64,000 bases of DNA from Colius striatus. Lineage: Eukaryota > Chordata > Aves > Coliiformes > Coliidae. The first letter of the stretch is position 1. Each line of letters starts with the position of its first letter. The notes beneath the pieces are model-generated. The model was given only the letters and a program-made list of their open reading frames with translations, made no database searches and was not told where the DNA came from. Position numbers and translations under genes: made by a program. Location of the stretch: assembly GCF_028858725.1 (NCBI RefSeq), contig NC_084772.1, positions 21,305,548 through 21,369,547 of the forward strand. The letters run 5' to 3'. Shown piece by piece: positions 17,842-27,915 of the stretch.

Positions 17842-20800
17842 CTGTGGGGAGGCAAAGCCAAATCTCAGCCCTGGATCGTGCACCCCCATCCCAGATACTG
17901 CACCCTCATCCCAGACACTGCACCCCCATGCTAGACCATGTGCTCCATCATCTCACATGCTGCTCTCCCATCCTGGACCACACACTCCATCATCCCAGAC
18001 ACTGCACCCCCATCCCAGACTATACACATCACCCCTGACCATTCATCCTCATCTGGACCACACATCCCCATCCTGGATGACACGCCTCCATCTCAGACTG
18101 TGTGGTCCCATTCTGGAGCATACACTCCTGCCCTGTACTGAGGCCCCTCATCCCAGATTGTGCATCCCTATCCTGGACTATGTACATCATCCTGGATAAT
18201 ACACTTCATCATCTCAGACACTACATCGCAATCTTGGACCACGCATTCCCATCCTAGACAACGTACATCATCCCAGACTATGCATCTCCATCCCAGACAA
18301 TGCACTCTCACCTTGGGACCACACACATCATCCCGGACCACACACATCATCCTGGACCACACTCCTGCATCCCAGGTTGTACTCTCCCATCCCTGACCAT
18401 ACACATCATCCTGGACCATGCATCCTCCTCATGGACTAATGTACATCATCCCAGGCTGTGAGTCACTGTCTTGGACCACACATCCCATCCTTGACCGTGC
18501 ACATCATCTCCAACTGTGTGCAAGAAATCCCCTTCTCTTCCCATCCCGTGGCATTGCTGCAGCCTCCCCTGGTACCCACACTCATGTGCACAGATGCTGC
18601 AAACCTGACTGACAAAGGAGCAGGTCCCAAACACCCACAGAACCACAGACCCATTCCCCACTAGCTTGCCCCCGCCAGTCCCCACCTCGCTGGAGTCCTC
18701 CTGCTGATTGATGACGGTCAGGGCATCCTCGGAAGCCTGGCGCTTGGCCTCGGCCAGTGCTCGCTCCATCTTGGCTCGTTCTGTCGTGATCAGCTCGTGC
18801 GCCTTCCGCTCGGCGTCCGACACGGCCTTCTGCAGCTCGGACATGGCCTGGCGCTTCACCTCGTTCACGGCTTCTTCTGGAAGGAAGGCAGCTGAGTGTG
18901 GCATAGGCTGTGCCAGCACCCTGGCTCCGGCTCTGCGCACCCTCCCCACCACAAACCCACCCTGACCGCCGCCAGCCCCGCAACGCAGCGTGGGGTGGGG
19001 ATGGGGCAGAGACCCCGCGAGCTCAGCACACTGATGGGCACTGGTGCCCACCTCGCACTCACCAGCCTTCCTCCAGATCTCCTCTGGCATGTACCCGGAG
19101 AGTGGCCGCGGCGCAAAGTCCCGGTGAGCGTCTGCAAAGGAGAGGGGCCGGTGCCGTTAGGAGACGCCGTCCCCTTTGAAGCCACCCTGAGGGAAGCCCC
19201 CCTGCACGCACCCCGTGGCCCCGGGGGTCAATACCTAACTGGGGTGCCTCGGAGGCGGAGGAGCTGTTGTGGGGGCGGGCAGAGGGGGGGCTGCCTTTCT
19301 TCATGTCCTCGGCGTCGCTGTAGCGCCGGATCCAGTGGTTGAGCTCCTCTCGGTCGGCCTCCTGGCACCGCCGCAGCACCGTCAGCGACCGGCGCGTCTT
19401 CTCCACCATGTCCATGATGCAGTTCAGCAGCTATGGGGGTGGGGGGCAAAGTTAGGGGTGGGAACTCTGCTGCAAGCAGCTGTGGGGGGTTGCAGTGCCT
19501 GGTGCTGGGTGGGATTTGGGCTGTGCCAGGGCTGGTGTGTCACTCTGGCTGCGGGGAGAAAAGCCCTTGAGGGGGCCACGCGGTGGGGATGGATGGCAAA
19601 GCTGGGGGGAAGTTGGGCAAAGCTGGCATGCCAGCCCCATGGGGGTGGGCACTACATACGTTGTTGAGGTGTTTCCACTCCTCTGCCCACTCCCGGTCGG
19701 TGAGTCGGTGGTCAATCACCTCCTCCTGCCGTGTCCCGTGCACCGCTGCAAGACAAGCGCAGGGTGGGGGTCAGCCCCCACAGCACGCCCCTCCCTGGGC
19801 TGGGGGAGCTCCCCAGCCCCCTGCCTGCCCCCCTGTCCCTAGGGGGATGCCAGCACTGACCAGCAGGTCGTTGGCGGTCGCGGAGCTCGCGGGGGTCAGG
19901 GTGACGGTAGGTGTCGCGGTAGTGGTGGGCCATGGCCATGTCCTCCAGGCGGTAGTGCTGGGGCAGGGGGGGGGCGTTGGGAGGGGGCCCCAGCCCGTTG
20001 GGAGGGTGGCTCAGCCCGTTGCTGGGGCTGTAACGTTGCGCCGGGCTCATGGTGCACGGCCGCTTGCTGAGGTGCTCGGGGTGCAGAGGGTCTCGGTCCA
20101 AACCGTTCTCTTTGGTCCTGGGAGGAGGAGAGGAGGTTGGTCCCTGCCAGGCACCGATGCCCGCCATCCTGGGGTGTGTGGCAGGGATGTGTGCCCCCCC
20201 CCTCAACAATACCCCACACATCCACCCCCCCCAGCTTGCACCTGTCTGGCGTCCTCCTCTTGCCGCTCTCGCCCACCTCCAGGAGCAGCTCGGAGGAGTC
20301 GATGGGAGAGGTGGCGTTGGCGTCCAGCAGCAGCTGCTCGTGCTGCGCCAGGTACTGCGCCGGGCTCTGCTTGGCCATGCGGGCGCAGTGCAGCAGCTCC
20401 CGCTGCAGCAGCGGCAGGTTGGCCTGCGAGGGGGGTGAGACTTCAGTCCTCAGCCCTGCAGAGCACCCTCCCAACCTGGCAGAGCCCCACTGCAGAGCCC
20501 AACCCCCTTGGCACAGCCCAGCTCTGCCCCTTGCCTGCCATGGGCAGGAGGTGCCAGGCAGGCAGCAGCCTTCCCTTTGGGGTCCCCTTTGCCTTGCTCA
20601 GGGGAACATCTTTGGGACCCCAGCTGTTGGGGTGGGCATACACATGGCACCCTGCAGAGTTTCAGCTTCATCTGAGCTCTCCTGCATCCTGTCAGAGCAT
20701 CATCCCCCAGCCAGGTCAGCTGCCTGTGCCACCCTGTCCCCGCAGCTCTCACCCTGGGGACCTGAGCCCCCAGCCTGGGTGACCTCCAGCCCATCTGTCA

Positions 20801-23800
20801 CCTGTGGGACAGGAGGACTGGCTGTGAACTCCCCATCCACCTACCCACTGTCTCCCCTGGCCCCCAGCACTGCAGCCCCTCAGAGCAGGCAAAGCAGCCA
20901 GAACAAGCCAAGGCAGCAGCCCCTGAGCCTGGGAAGCACGCCGAGCCCGGCTGGCTGCACTCCGGGTAATGAGAAACATCTGGAGGCATCTGGGAACAGC
21001 TGGGAGCAGGGTGCCAGGGCAGCTGGTGGCCACTGTGAGCCTGGTACTGGCACAGCAGGGCTGGCTCCCAGCTCACCCTGAGCTGCAGGGTCCCCAGCCC
21101 CTGCTGAGACCCTGCTCAGCCAGGGATGCAGCCCCAGCCCAGGAGGACGAGGGGCCCGTGCCATCCCCCCGGCTCAGCACAGCTGTGTTTTGCCCCTGCC
21201 TTCCCCTGCCAGGAGCAAACCACTCCAGTTGCTCTGCAGGAAGCACCGGCCTCTGCCCCAAAAGGTTTGGGGGTGCAGAGGTGGAAAAGAGGCTTTTTTT
21301 TGGCCCTTTTTCATTACTGCTCTGTTAGGGAGGGGCAGGTGACGGTGGGGCTGAGCATGTGCCGGCAGTGCCAGTGCTGCCAGGCGTGCCAGCCGCCGGC
21401 CAGTCCCTCAGAGCCGGGTGACAGCGCAGAGGCAGCGCCAAATGAAAGCACAGAGAGAAAACAAGGGGGATTTTAATGAATTGCAAATGGTTCCCAGCTG
21501 GGCCAAAGCCTTGGCTTTATTGCAAACAGCCCTGGCCTCGTGTGACTCTGCTCGTGTGAGGAGCTGCAGGGACAGGGAGGAGGGGACCCAAAGCCACTCC
21601 CAGACCCCTGCTCCCCTGTGATGCCGACACTGACCCCGGGCTGCGGCACCCACCTTGAGGAAGGGGATGACAAAGGGTCGCAGCGGGAAGTTGGTGGCTT
21701 CCTGGAGCTTGGCGTGAAACTCCTCGATGGTGAGCGTGGAGTTCTGTGGGGACAGCACGAGCTCAGCACCGCTGGGCACAGCCCTCTGCCCGCCCTGCAC
21801 CCCCCAGGGGGATGCTTTGCTGTTTCTCCCTCATTTCTGCTCCTTTTTCCACGCCAAAGTGAAAATCATGCTTGAGAGTAAACCATGCTCAAGGCTCTGC
21901 TGGGATGGCAGAAAGCAGGATACAACCCTGCACCATGCTATGCAGATCCTGGGAGTTGGGGGGAGACAGGAGCACCCTCTGACACTCCCTGACAGGAGGC
22001 TGCAGGGAGCGGGGGGTCAGGCTCTGCTCCCCAGTAACAAGTGACAGGACAAGAGGAAATGGGCTCCAGTTGCCCCAGGGGAGGTTGAGATTGGAGCTGA
22101 GGCAGAACTGTTTCCCTGAGAGGGGTGTCAGCCCCTGTGCCAGGCTGCCCAGGGAGCTGGGAGAGTGCTCAGCCCTGGAGGGATCCCAAAGCCCTGGAGC
22201 TGAGGTGCTGAGGGCTGTGGGTGAGTGGTGCTGGGCAGGGTGAGGGGAGGGCTGGGACTGCAGCAGCTTCAAGAGCTTTGCCAACCCCAACGATCCTGTG
22301 ATTCTATGCTGGAAAACCAGCCCCATTTTCCCAACAATTAGATCAATTCAGCACCAAGAGGATCCTGATTATTTTGCCCATTGAGCAGCTTCTCCACCCC
22401 AACGAGAGAACAAAGGATCCCCCAGTCATGGCATCACCCTGGCAGCCCCCACAAGCCCCAGGACGTACCACGAGCCCCAGGACGAGGGTCCGCACGCGCT
22501 CCCCGATCTCAGGGGAGATGTCGTTGCCGAACTGCTGCAGCGTGGTGAGGAAGCGCTTGAGCTTGGAGAGCTGGCGGGCGCCGCAGGCCGGCGGGAGCTG
22601 GTGCGTGGACAGCGAGGCGCTGGAGGAGGTGGCCGGCCCGTTGCTGAACCCGTTGGGGGTGGACGGAGCCCCATTGATGGCGGTCGGCGAGTGGCTGCTC
22701 CCGTTCATCACTGCGGGGAGAGAGGGGAGGGGAGGTCACAGGCTGTGCCCTGGCACCGCGGGGACGAGGCTGGGATGTGCGAATCCTGCCCAGTGCTGTG
22801 GGGGCAACACCCCCTGGGAGGCTTTGGGGTGTTGCTGTGTCCCTGGGGCCACATCCTGGAGAAGTCTCCAGTGCTGGGGGGGGCTGTGGGGAGGGATGGG
22901 ATGCAGTGCATGCCCCAGCACAGAGAGGCCCTGATCCTGCTTCTCAATCTTCAAAGCAGCCAAGAGAAGGGGATCTATCCTGCCCCTCTGGGAGCTGCTC
23001 AGCACCCCCCAGGGAGAAGCCACGAGCCATTTCTCCTGGAGCCCAGGCTGGCTTGAAACACACCAGCACCTCTAGTCCTGCTGCCCATACAGGGAGGATG
23101 GGAGTTACTGAGGGCACTCCGTGCCAAATGAGCCAGAGGGACATGCCTAGGGGTGCAACATGCTCCTCACTCCTGCACCTGTGTCTGCACAGACCTTTCT
23201 GCCACTGGCACAGGTGATGCCGCACATCATCCTATCTCCTGACCGCCCTGCAGCACTCAGGCACCTACTGTGGCACCTGGGCACTCACCACGACACCAGG
23301 GCACAAACCATGGCACCTGGGAATGCACCATTACACCAGGGCACACACCATGGCACCCGGGAACGCACCATGGCACATGGGAATGCACCACGACACCAAG
23401 GCACAAACCATGGCACATGGGAATGTACCATGGCACAAGAGCACATACCATGGCACCTGGGAATGCACCATTACACCAGGACACACACCATGGCACATGG
23501 GAATGCACCATGGCACCCAGGCACACACCACGGCACCTGGGAACGCACCACAACACCAGGGCACAAACCATGGCACGTGGGAATGCACCAGGGCACTAGG
23601 GAACGCACCATTACACCAGGGCACACACCATGGCACCTGGGAATGCACCGTGGCACCCAGGCACACACCACGGCACCTGGGAACGCACCACGACACCAGG
23701 GCACAAACCATGGCACGTGGGAATGCACCAGGGCACTAGGGAACGCACCATTACACCAGGGCACACACCATGGCACCTGGGAATGCACCGTGGCACCTGG

Positions 23801-25716
23801 GAACATGCCATGGCACCACGGCACACACCACAGCACACAGGCACGCACCGCGCCGGGCACCCCGCTCCCGGGATGGCACTAACCTTGCGGTGCCCGCGCC
23901 GCCCGGCCTGCCCTGCCTGCCTCGGTGGGCTCCCGCTCGCTCTCCGGCCGGGCACTATCCGCCGCCCGCTAAAGAGGGGCCGAAAATAACCCTTTGGCCA
24001 CAACTGCTTTTATTCCCGCGACAGGTGCGTTACTAAGTTAGACACTGCACATGTCCCTCGGCCAGGGACGGGGTTTGCATCCCCGTGACCCGGCGGGGCA
24101 GGGGCTGGCGGGACCCCCGTGGGACCCTGTGCCTCTTGGAGGGGGCTGCGGCTGCGTCTCGGGTCTCTCATGAGAGCGGGTGTTTCATTTTACTTACAAA
24201 GACAGACCATCGACCATTTCAAGCAACCATGAAAACGGCCGCGAGGCAGAAACGTCGGAGGGCCAGCGTCTCGATCTGCAAGCAAAATAAAACACGCCAT
24301 GATGAGAGAGCAGAGAGGGCAGCTCTCGGCCAGGGGTGGGCACAACCCGCTCCTCCTGTGGGCAGCGGGCACGGCAGGGGCACGTGTGCCTTGGGCAAAG
24401 CCACCCGGGCTCAGGGGTGCCGGGGATGGAGCTGGGTCCCTGCGTCCCAGCGTGGCTGGAGGGAGGGTTCAGGGGGTGCTCAGCTGCCTAACACGGTGCC
24501 TGCATTTCGGCACCCCCCTTGCACAGCCCCAGCACAGAGCGGGGCTTGTGCCACTTCCCTCAGACCGCAGAAGCAGCGGAACAGCACGGCTGAGCCGTGA
24601 CACAGCGGCCACGTGCCCTGCACCCAGCGCAACCCAGGGGCTGCGTCTGCCACGGGGCTCAAGCTCAAAAGCAAATGCCCCCAGAGCTCAGCCCAGCACG
24701 AGCTGGTTTCTCAGTAGCCAGCATCGGGCTGGGAGCAGGGCACGGTGGCTCTTGGGGGCTGAGGCTTAGGGGGTTGTTTTGGGGGGTTCTTCCCTGCTGG
24801 GGATTCTAAGCAAGATGCAACTACCAGTGAACCCCGGCATGACAGGCCCAGGATGTGTTGTGACAGATCGCTCATGGTGGCCACTGCCACTGCTGCCAGG
24901 GCAAGCAGCCACGGCTCCTGTTCGCCCAGATCCTGCCCTGCCTGTGCCCTGTCCGGCTGTGTGCCAGGGCCATGACACCAGTACAGGGACCAATCAAGTG
25001 TGCAATGAGCCCACAGAGCACTAGTGCAGCCAGTGCTTTGGGGTTCCCACAGTTCAGTGATGCTACACAGACCGAGGACTCAGACCTCGAGTCCCCACCA
25101 AGTCCTCTGATGTCACCATGCCATGGCCTGGGCAGGGCAAAGAGGTCCCTGCCACCACAGCTGGCTGTGACACCATCCTGCCATCCTGGGTCCTCATGTG
25201 CCCAGGAACCCCAACGGGGCCAGTTCTGACCCACAGGGACAGCCTCATCCCACAGCATCCTCCAACCAGCTCCCTGCAGGCAAGAGCACCCAGGCCCACA
25301 CGCTGCTCTGTGCCACCATCCAGTGACATCCCTGTCCTCACACACCCTGCAGGGCACTGCTGGCGACGGGCAGCGCTGTGGTGCTCCCCATGGGCACACA
25401 CATGATCCAGGGCTTGGGACATGCAACCCAAAGCCCTTCTCCAGTGCAAGGATGGTTAATGCCACCCCACGGCACGGCCAGCAGCGCGCAGCGGGTCCGA
25501 GGATGCGGCTGGTCCCGGGTGCAGCGCGTGATGCAGAGGTGAAAGAGGCCGTGCAGCCTCCCTGCCCGGCGTCCTGCCCCCAGCGCGGTACTCACTGGCG
25601 TTTGGCGTGAAGGACGGGTGGCGCGTGGCTCCCTGCGTGACGGCGGGCGGCGGCGGCGGCATGCTGGGCGGCGTGGAGCGGGGCTGCGTCTTCACGTCGG
25701 CCGGCGAGTCGGGCAT
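17542..25716 (-). CDS. CBFA2T3: CBFA2T3 (MTG16/ETO2) transcriptional co-repressor, 11 coding exons
   Basis: Minus-strand exons: 25716-25596 (from the internal ATG), 24275-24198, 22710-22469, 21743-21654, 20423-20242, 20117-19861, 19745-19660, 19430-19235, 19131-19063, 18876-18686 and 17841-17542, together 1812 nt or 603 aa. All junctions are GT-AG and in frame. It is an ETO-family nuclear scaffold that recruits NCoR/SMRT, SIN3 and histone deacetylases to E-protein, TAL1-GATA complexes. Domains: Pro/Ser-rich N-terminus; NHR1/TAFH (about 112-210); NHR2 tetramerisation helix (about 327-385); NHR3 coiled coil (about 433-485); NHR4/MYND zinc finger (506-542). The exon ending [14 protein letters not shown] and the PABPN1L/TRAPPC2L neighbours identify CBFA2T3 rather than RUNX1T1 or CBFA2T2. 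The reading frame is also open upstream of the chosen Met, so a longer N-terminus from upstream exons is possible, as in the human 653-aa form. Confidence 0.95.
17880..18515. repeat. Minisatellite in the last CBFA2T3 intron
   Basis: Dozens of degenerate copies of a roughly 18-25-bp unit based on 'catcccagacactgcacccc' or 'catcctggaccacacacatc' fill most of the intron between the NHR3 and MYND exons. Unit length drifts, which indicates an old array. Confidence 0.85.
18686..18876 (-). CDS. CBFA2T3: CBFA2T3 exon: NHR3 coiled coil
   Basis: It encodes [20 protein letters not shown] then [20 protein letters not shown] and [20 protein letters not shown], a long charged coiled coil (NHR3, binding PKA RII in this family). 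The donor is 'gcgag|gtgggg'. Confidence 0.96.
19063..19131 (-). CDS. CBFA2T3: CBFA2T3 exon: NHR3 start
   Basis: A 69-nt exon encoding [20 protein letters not shown] and KA. Joined to the previous exon it rebuilds LDAHRDF, matching LDAHREF of RUNX1T1. Confidence 0.92.
19235..19430 (-). CDS. CBFA2T3: CBFA2T3 exon: NHR2 end and linker
   Basis: It encodes [20 protein letters not shown] then [20 protein letters not shown], followed by a Ser/Pro linker ending APQL. It completes the tetramerisation helix. Acceptor 'cccccatag', donor 'ttag|gtattg'. Confidence 0.94.
19660..19745 (-). CDS. CBFA2T3: CBFA2T3 exon: NHR2 start
   Basis: It encodes [20 protein letters not shown] and EEWKHLNN, the first half of the NHR2 amphipathic helix that drives ETO homo- and hetero-tetramers. 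HGTRQEE again matches RUNX1T1. Confidence 0.95.
19861..20117 (-). CDS. CBFA2T3: CBFA2T3 exon: Pro-rich linker
   Basis: It encodes [20 protein letters not shown] and then [20 protein letters not shown], continuing through a Pro-rich stretch to [20 protein letters not shown]. The [14 protein letters not shown] segment resembles RUNX1T1's NGLSYQPNGLP more than the shortened human CBFA2T3 linker, as I recall them. Confidence 0.94.
20242..20423 (-). CDS. CBFA2T3: CBFA2T3 exon: NHR1 end
   Basis: It encodes [20 protein letters not shown] and [20 protein letters not shown], then [18 protein letters not shown]. It ends the TAFH fold and enters a basic linker that in the family carries nuclear-localisation residues (GKRRTP). 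Confidence 0.96.
21654..21743 (-). CDS. CBFA2T3: CBFA2T3 exon: NHR1 middle
   Basis: It encodes [20 protein letters not shown] and then [10 protein letters not shown], a 30-codon phase-0 exon. Nearly identical to all vertebrate ETO proteins. Confidence 0.96.
21962..22312 (+). repeat. CR1 LINE fragment in CBFA2T3 intron
   Basis: It shares the 'agaactgtttccctgagagg' and 'ctgggagagtgctcagccct' text with the copies at 2215, 41611 and 55800, and ends 'cctgtgattctatg', the CR1 3' end. It lies between the NHR1 exons, opposite to transcription. Confidence 0.9.
22469..22710 (-). CDS. CBFA2T3: CBFA2T3 exon: Ser/Pro linker and start of NHR1
   Basis: It encodes [20 protein letters not shown] and onward to [20 protein letters not shown] and [16 protein letters not shown], the first helices of the TAFH domain that binds E-protein activation domains. 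Acceptor 'ccccgcag', donor 'gtg|gtacgt', phase 0. Confidence 0.95.
23260..23860. repeat. 20/40-bp minisatellite in CBFA2T3 intron
   Basis: About 15 copies of a 40-bp unit, itself two related 20-mers, of the type 'gcacacaccatggcacctgg' plus 'gaatgcaccattacaccagg'. Copies are highly similar. Long stop-free frames run across it on both strands. They are by-products of the repeat. Confidence 0.93.
24198..24275 (-). CDS. CBFA2T3: CBFA2T3-specific 78-nt exon
   Basis: It is bounded by a strong acceptor 'ttttgcttgcag' and donor 'cttt|gtaagt'. Its length is 26 codons, and in the phase set by its neighbours there is no stop. It encodes [20 protein letters not shown] then SMVCL, and continues [10 protein letters not shown] into the next exon. 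I recall the same [18 protein letters not shown] segment in human CBFA2T3, and none in RUNX1T1 or CBFA2T2. Skipping it also keeps frame (giving NAMMNG), so it is a potential cassette exon. Confidence 0.85.
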
Positions 25717-25741
25717 GGTGACGGCCCGCGGCTCCGCGGTC
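25596..25741 (-). CDS. CBFA2T3: CBFA2T3 exon with internal start Met
   Basis: After 'ctccccgcag' it reads [20 protein letters not shown] then [20 protein letters not shown]. The ATG of MPDSP is at 25716, and MPDSP is conserved in the ETO family (RUNX1T1 has HSTMPDSPVDVKTQ at the same place). Codons before the Met are open, so in transcripts with an upstream coding exon this Met is internal. Donor 'gcca|gtgagt', phase 1. Confidence 0.92.
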
Positions 25742-26264
25742 TCTGCGGGGAGAGGCACGGCGCGGTGAGCGGGGTGTGCCGGGCAGCACCGCGCTTCCCC
25801 TCCCAGCGGCGCGGGGGTCGGGGGGCACGGGGCACCCTGAGGGACCCCGTGCCAGCCTGGGCATCTGTGGTGCGGGACGGCAGCAACGCTCTCCCTAGGC
25901 AGAGCTCGGGCAGCGGGGATGGTGCCTCTGTGCCTGCAGGAGGGTGGGCACGGTGACCAACCCCTCGTGCAGCCCTACAACGGTGGGGACAGCGCCCTGT
26001 GCCCGGCACTGGGTGATGGGGACAGAGCAGGGCATTGCTCACAACCCCACATAACACCCGGCAGCACCATGCCGAGGTGGCACAGCCCCGGGGCAAGGTT
26101 CCATTCCCTCTGGGGGCAGTTAACGGGCAGCTGCAAGCTCGGGCAGCTGCGATGCTCCATCAGTGCGCCCGCGCCACTGCCACCGGCCCCGGCCAAAGAA
26201 GGAAGCGGCTGCCGCAGCCGCTGCCCGGCCCCGGGGTCCCCACTGCGCCCCGGCACGCTCCCCG

Positions 26265-26400
26265 CCAGGCTCGGCTGATCAATGCTAATCTAATATGCAC
26301 GCTTAAGCCGCTGCAACTGTTGGGAGATTAATGGAACCCTGTGAGAGCACATTGTCCGGGCTAAATAAAACCGGGGCCCCATCCCGAGCGAGATGCTATC
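26265..26400. promoter_or_regulatory. AT-rich candidate conserved element (intron)
   Basis: 'ctgatcaatgctaatctaat' is followed by 'atgcacgcttaa' and further TAAT/ATTA words, within about 65% GC DNA. It is non-repetitive. A regulatory role is inferred from composition only. Confidence 0.35.
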
Positions 26401-26849
26401 GGGGCCGATGGTGAGGTGAGAGCTGGGGTAAGGGCCAAAAGCTTGAGCAGTCACCATCGTGGTCCCACAGCATCCCCCAGCAGTGTGGGAGCATCCCTCC
26501 CGGCCCACAGCACACCGTCATCCTGCAGCTGCCTGTGTCTGCATGCTCTGCTTTGCCCTTCCTCGCTCCCTTCTGCCACTCCAGCCTCACAGGAAACCTC
26601 CTTGTAGACCAACAGTTTCTTTACAGGGCCTGACAAAATAAATGGGACGTTCTGAAAAGCACCTTTCATTTTCCTTTCCAAGGACATGCCCATCTCTGGG
26701 CAAGGTTCTCCAGCCTTCCAACAGGAACCAGTAGATCCCCTGCCAGCATGTACAGAGCATGACCCCGACTGAGCAGCTGCATCTGCACAGCCACAGCACC
26801 TTGATTCATCTGCATGATCCTTCCTGGGCTCGGCATCCCCCTGCTTGCA

Positions 26850-26985
26850 TCTCCCTCCTTGCCTTCATCCCCATCCCCACCTGCATCCCTGTTCCTGTCT
26901 GCATCCCTGTTCCTGTCTGCATCCCCGTCCCTGCCTGCATCCCCGTCCCCGCCTGCATCCCCGTCCTCATGCCCCTCACTGTCCC
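26850..26985. repeat. 18-bp minisatellite
   Basis: About seven copies of 'tgcatccccgtccctgcc' and variants ('tgcatccctgttcctgtc'). Confidence 0.9.
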
Positions 26986-27409
26986 AACTCCAAATGCATG
27001 CCCATGCCAAGGGGAACACAGAGATGCCCTTGTTCTGGCAGCAACACGGCTCTTCCCCAGCGTCCATCAGGGGGAGGGTTTGCCCGAAGCTGATGGAGCA
27101 CTCTGGGCAATGAGGCCTGTCTGTGGCTTTTTGTCTTTTCCTTTCTTTTCTCCAAGTCATAAATTTTCCCCGAGGTGTTTGCAACCCCAAAACCACCGTG
27201 TGGGCAAGGGGATGAGGGACAACCCCAATCCCAGTGGTAATTCTCAGTGCCTGAGCCCAGAAACATCCAAAGCAAACAGAGCCCGGGATGCCCGCAGGAT
27301 CCGGCCATGGATGGCACCAGCCCAGGCCCCTGGCAGGATGGGACGAGTTCTGTGGTGGGCAAAGGGGGTTTTGGGGGTCACAGTGCAGCCTCCTGGCACA
27401 AAGTAATTC

Positions 27410-27600
27410 CTCAACACGACTCAGACTCAGCTGGGTATTTTTTCTCTCTCTCTTTTTCCTCCCTTTCTTTGGGGTAATTTGTCCCAGCCGCTCGGGCCTG
27501 GCTCTGTTTTCCTCCATCTGGTTTCCATTAGGCTGCTGCAGCCCAGATGAATAAGTAATAATATAAAAATAAAAGGATTAGTATTTTCTCCTTGGCTGGC
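27410..27600. promoter_or_regulatory. AT-rich candidate conserved element (intron)
   Basis: A pyrimidine tract is followed by 'gatgaataagtaataatata' and 'aaaataaaaggattagtatt'. It is non-repetitive and flanked by GC-rich repeats. Regulatory status is inferred only. Confidence 0.3.
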
Positions 27601-27689
27601 AGGAGCAGGCGGCCCCCACCCTGCCTCCCGGGGCCCACGGACCCCACAGCCCTGCCTGACCCCCAGCCCTGCTTTGGCACACCACACGC

Positions 27690-27915
27690 TTTAACCCCTG
27701 GCACACTGGTGTGGGCACGGACCCTGCTGGTGGCAACCAACCCATGGCATCCTGCAGCCATGCACACTGGTGGGAACCTACCCATGGCACCACACATGCT
27801 AGCAGGCACCAATGCATAGCATCTTGCAGCCATACATGCTGCTGGGCACCAATGCCTGGCATCCTGCAGCCATAGGCACTGGTGGGCAGCGATGCCTGGC
27901 ATCCTGCAGCCTGAT
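27690..27915. repeat. About 45-50-bp imperfect tandem repeat
   Basis: Four to five copies anchored on 'ggcatcctgcagccat', followed by 'gcactggtgggcaccaatgc'. Diverged. Confidence 0.8.

Noticed and set aside
22219-22711. Start codon at MMNG in the NHR1 exon as the CBFA2T3 start
   Set aside because: The splice acceptor falls inside the first of these codons. Joined to the upstream exon it is an internal Met (or Leu with the 78-nt exon), as in human.
23260-23860. CRISPR-like array
   Set aside because: Repeats are contiguous with no unique spacers, and this is a vertebrate genome.
23160-23882. 240-codon His/Trp/Gly/Thr-rich frame and antisense frames
   Set aside because: Pure product of the 40-bp minisatellite within a CBFA2T3 intron.
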